Positions 61,729-64,000 of a DNA stretch of 64,000 nucleotides are shown here, one piece after another. The DNA is taken from NCBI RefSeq assembly GCF_015291745.1, contig NZ_CP030059.1:4863501-4927500 (forward strand), in the 5' to 3' direction. Both the position numbers and the translations under genes were made by a program. Under the pieces are notes generated by a model. The model did no database searches, was not told the DNA's origin, and saw nothing but the letters and a program-made list of their open reading frames with translations. The stretch's first letter is position 1, and each line of letters opens with the position of its first letter. This DNA comes from Bradyrhizobium sp. CCBAU 53351 (lineage in GTDB: Bacteria; Pseudomonadota; Alphaproteobacteria; Rhizobiales; Xanthobacteraceae).

Positions 61729-63036
61729 TTAGCCCAGCTGAAACACCGGCACCTTCTGCTCATAGCCGCGCACCTCGACCTCGCCGAGCGCGACCGCGTC
61801 GCTGCCGTCCTCGCCCAGCCTCTCGCGCACGGTCGCCGAGATCAGCAATTGCGAGCCGAACTCCTTGTTGAGCGCCTCCAGCCGCGAGGCGAAGTTCACG
61901 GTGTCGCCGATCACGGTATATTCCTTGCGCCTGGGCGAGCCGATATTGCCGGCGACGACCTCGCCGAAATGAATGCCGATGCCGATGCGCAGCGGCCAGC
62001 TCGTCTGCGCGTTGATGCGGTCCATCGCGCTCAGCATCTCACGGCCTGCGGCAACCGCACGCTGCGCGGCGTCGGAAGCCTCCAGCGGCGCGCCGAACAG
62101 CGCGAGAAAGCCATCACCCAGGAACTTGTTCACGATGCCGCCGTGACGGTCGAGGATGTCCACCAGCACCGCGAACGCGCCGTCGAGCCGGTCGACCACC
62201 TCCTGCGGACTGCGCGACTGCGCACCGGCGGTGAAGCCGCGAAAATCGACGAACATCACAGCGACACGGCGCACGTCACCGCCCGAGCTGGTTCCTGCCG
62301 CCATCAGCCGCTCCACCACCTGCGGAGAGACGTGCTGGCCGAACAGGTTCGTCACCCGGTCGCGCGCCGTCGCCGCCGCAATGCTCGCGGCGAACTGCCG
62401 GCGCAACTGGGCGCCGACGGCGCCCGCCAGCACGCCACAGATCAGGATGACGACGCTGCGCACGGCGTGCAGATAGATCAGGGGGTCGCCGGCCTCGTCA
62501 GCCGAGTTGAAGTACAGCGCGACGGAGAGAAGCCCGGCCGCGGCCACGAAACCCGTGAATGCGGAGAGCCAGAAGTCGAGCCGCAGGGTCGAGAGGATGA
62601 CGAAAATGAAGTACATCAGCGGCACGGCGAAGCCGAGCGCCTGGGCCGCGCCCATCGTCCGGATCTGCAGAACGAGAATCAGCGTAGGCAGCGACGTCTC
62701 GATCAGCGTGCCGATGTAACGCCGGAATACGGGCAGGTCGCGATCGAGGCGGAGATTCTTCCTGATCTGGGTGTGGACCCAGACTTCGAACAGGATGAAG
62801 CCGACCAGAAGGCCGTAGACCTCGACGATCCCCTCCGTTCCGCGCCAGACCCGGTTCACCACACTGGGCTCGATCAGATAGATCGCGGTGAGCAACACCA
62901 TCATGATGCAGCCCGTCATGATCAGCGCGCGCACCCGAAGCAGCTCGGTGCGCAGCACTTCCCGCGTCAGCTCGCGCTCAAAATCCTCCGACAGCACCGC
63001 GTGGTGCCGTGTCTTCCTGCTCGCAAACCTGACCAT
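61729..63036 (-). CDS. Adenylate/guanylate cyclase with six-helix membrane domain
   Basis: This 435-residue enzyme makes a cyclic nucleotide. About six helices (38-205) form the membrane part. A short linker LFGQHVSPQVVERLM leads to the class III domain, with metal residues Asp264 in MFVDFRGF and Asp308 in KFLGDGF, purine-reading Lys304, and GDTVNFASRLE. The linker and domain are typical of rhizobial adenylate cyclases. It is a second such enzyme in the window, with no recognisable sensor apart from the helices. Confidence 0.92.
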   Translation of the reverse strand: MVRFASRKTRHHAVLSEDFERELTREVLRTELLRVRALIMTGCIMMVLLTAIYLIEPSVVNRVWRGTEGIVEVYGLLVGFILFEVWVHTQIRKNLRLDRDLPVFRRYIGTLIETSLPTLILVLQIRTMGAAQALGFAVPLMYFIFVILSTLRLDFWLSAFTGFVAAAGLLSVALYFNSADEAGDPLIYLHAVRSVVILICGVLAGAVGAQLRRQFAASIAAATARDRVTNLFGQHVSPQVVERLMAAGTSSGGDVRRVAVMFVDFRGFTAGAQSRSPQEVVDRLDGAFAVLVDILDRHGGIVNKFLGDGFLALFGAPLEASDAAQRAVAAGREMLSAMDRINAQTSWPLRIGIGIHFGEVVAGNIGSPRRKEYTVIGDTVNFASRLEALNKEFGSQLLISATVRERLGEDGSDAVALGEVEVRGYEQKVPVFQLG

Positions 63037-63048
63037 TTCCGCCCCCTT

Positions 63049-63132
63049 GTCATTCCGGGGGCGCGGCGAAGCCGTGAACGCCCGGAATCTCGAGATTCCG
63101 GTCTCGATGCTAGCGCATCGCCCCGGAATGAC
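63049..63132. repeat. Family A intergenic palindrome, copy A9
   Basis: This 84-bp copy lies between the cyclase start and the ABC-2 permease stop. Its ends are GTCATTCCGGGG and CCCCGGAATGAC, and its centre contains CCGGAATCTCGAGATTCCGG, nearly the same centre as copy A1. Confidence 0.87.
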
Positions 63133-63148
63133 AGCGAGACAGTTTGCC

Positions 63149-64000
63149 TCAATCCAGCGTGCGGCGGAAGCGCGTCACGGCGATGGTCATGGCGAGCAGC
63201 ATCAGGGCCGCCAGCGCCAGCGTGTCGAAGCGCAGATTCTGCATGGTGGCGCCCTTCAGCATGATGGCCCGGACGATTCGCAGATAATGGGTCAGCGGCA
63301 GGCATTCGCCGACATATTGCGCCCAGGTCGGCATCCCCGCGAACGGGAACATGAAGCCGGACAGCAGGATGCTCGGCAGGAAGAACATCATCGACATCTG
63401 CATGGCCTGGAGCTGGTTCTGCACCACGGTCGAGATCGTGTAGCCGATCGACAGATTGGTGGTGATGAACAATGTCGAGAGCAGCGCCAGCAGGAACAGA
63501 TTGCCGAGCACGGGGACGCCGAACAGGCCGACGCCGATGCCGATGATGAGGAAGGCCTGGACGAAGCCGACCAGCACGTAAGGCACGATCTTGCCGAACA
63601 TCACCTCGACTGGCTTGATCGGCATCGACAACAGGCTCTCCATGGTGCCGCGCTCGACCTCGCGCGTCACCGACAGCGCGGTGAAGATCAGCATGGTCAT
63701 GGTGAGGATGGTGCCGACGAGACCCGGCACGATGTTGAGGCTGGAGCTAGCTGCCGGATTGTAGCGGGCATGCGCGCGGATCTCGAACGGCATCTCGGGG
63801 GGATCGCCGATATAGAGATCGTGCTTGAGCGCGGTCTGCACGACCATGCCGAGCGAGCCGATCGCCGAGCTCGCCGCCACCGGATCGGTCGCATCGGCCG
63901 CGACCAGCAGCGCCGGCCTGTCGCCGCGCCGCACAGCGCGCTCGAAGCCGCGCGGGATCTCGACGCCGAACAGCACCTTGCCGGATTTCAGGAGGTTGTC
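63149..64000 (-). CDS. ABC-2 type transporter permease (5' end outside window)
   Basis: This is an export-type membrane protein of the YhhJ/YbhR family. The 284 visible residues cover the periplasmic domain and the six-helix C-terminal part. LSVTREVERGTMESLLSMPIKPVEVMFGKI is the characteristic conserved block, present near the middle, and FPFAGMPTWAQYVGECLPLTHYLRI near the end. The frame is open to the last base of the window, so the GTG at 63976 is not the true start; the family has about 370 residues. The partner ATPase should lie beyond the window. Confidence 0.9.
   Translation of the reverse strand, partial: DNLLKSGKVLFGVEIPRGFERAVRRGDRPALLVAADATDPVAASSAIGSLGMVVQTALKHDLYIGDPPEMPFEIRAHARYNPAASSSLNIVPGLVGTILTMTMLIFTALSVTREVERGTMESLLSMPIKPVEVMFGKIVPYVLVGFVQAFLIIGIGVGLFGVPVLGNLFLLALLSTLFITTNLSIGYTISTVVQNQLQAMQMSMMFFLPSILLSGFMFPFAGMPTWAQYVGECLPLTHYLRIVRAIMLKGATMQNLRFDTLALAALMLLAMTIAVTRFRRTLD

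Overview
The window is 64 kb of GC-rich chromosomal DNA. Gene content, codon use, a CIRCE-controlled groESL pair, an Anbu peptidase cluster, a usg-family gene and many intergenic palindromes point to an alphaproteobacterium of the Bradyrhizobium group. This is inferred from family knowledge; no database was searched. It carries about 60 protein genes and no rRNA, tRNA or CRISPR array that I can see. The genes at both ends (a Bcr/CflA-type MFS pump and an ABC-2 permease) run off the window.

Layout. 1-2.8 kb: MFS pump and an ArnT-like glycosyltransferase. 3-16 kb: a peptide-uptake and hydrolysis locus, with two near-duplicate family-5 solute-binding proteins divergent from an M20 peptidase, two permeases, a fused double ATPase, an MlrC-type M81 peptidase, an M20 amidohydrolase and an amidase. 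16-23 kb: enoyl-CoA hydratase, MDR reductase, HCCA isomerase-like protein, GST, core-MetE protein, a CxxC hypothetical, gpt and a CinA-N/MoaB-like protein. 23-28.5 kb: circularly permuted ATP-grasp, alpha-E protein, transglutaminase, an AhpD-like protein, Anbu peptidase and an SDR. 28.7-34.8 kb: MFS exporter, CNT nucleoside transporter, cupin with a lysine-rich tail, TPR/O-GlcNAc-transferase-like protein and usg. 35-37.3 kb: groES-groEL with promoter, CIRCE and terminator. 37.3-42.3 kb: a GIY-YIG gene inside a long palindrome, signal peptidase I, LysR regulator, isochorismatase-family hydrolase, GST and a caspase-like protein. 42.3-51 kb: a branched-chain-type ABC importer with an aldehyde dehydrogenase and an odd third ATPase, divergent from an RpiR regulator and an SDR. 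51-64 kb: Tlde1-like L,D-transpeptidase, FecR protein with a CHASE2 adenylate cyclase, a GT2-GtrA plus ArnT-like pair, small secreted proteins, DUF72/DUF488, PhzF, a second cyclase and the ABC-2 permease.

Several loci read as working units: import then hydrolysis of peptides or modified peptides (3-16 kb); a predicted peptide ligation, transglutaminase and proteasome-like system (23-27.8 kb); uptake then oxidation of a small carbonyl-yielding substrate under RpiR control (42-51 kb); and lipid-linked sugar transfer (55-58 kb).

The most unusual signal is a dispersed intergenic palindrome family, nine loci here, built from two inverted hairpins ending GTCATTCCGGGG / CCCCGGAATGAC. One copy (37292-37692) holds a GIY-YIG nuclease gene exactly between its arms. 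This resembles REPIN/RAYT organisation but with a different nuclease fold, and the resident enzyme seems to have lost its catalytic arginine.
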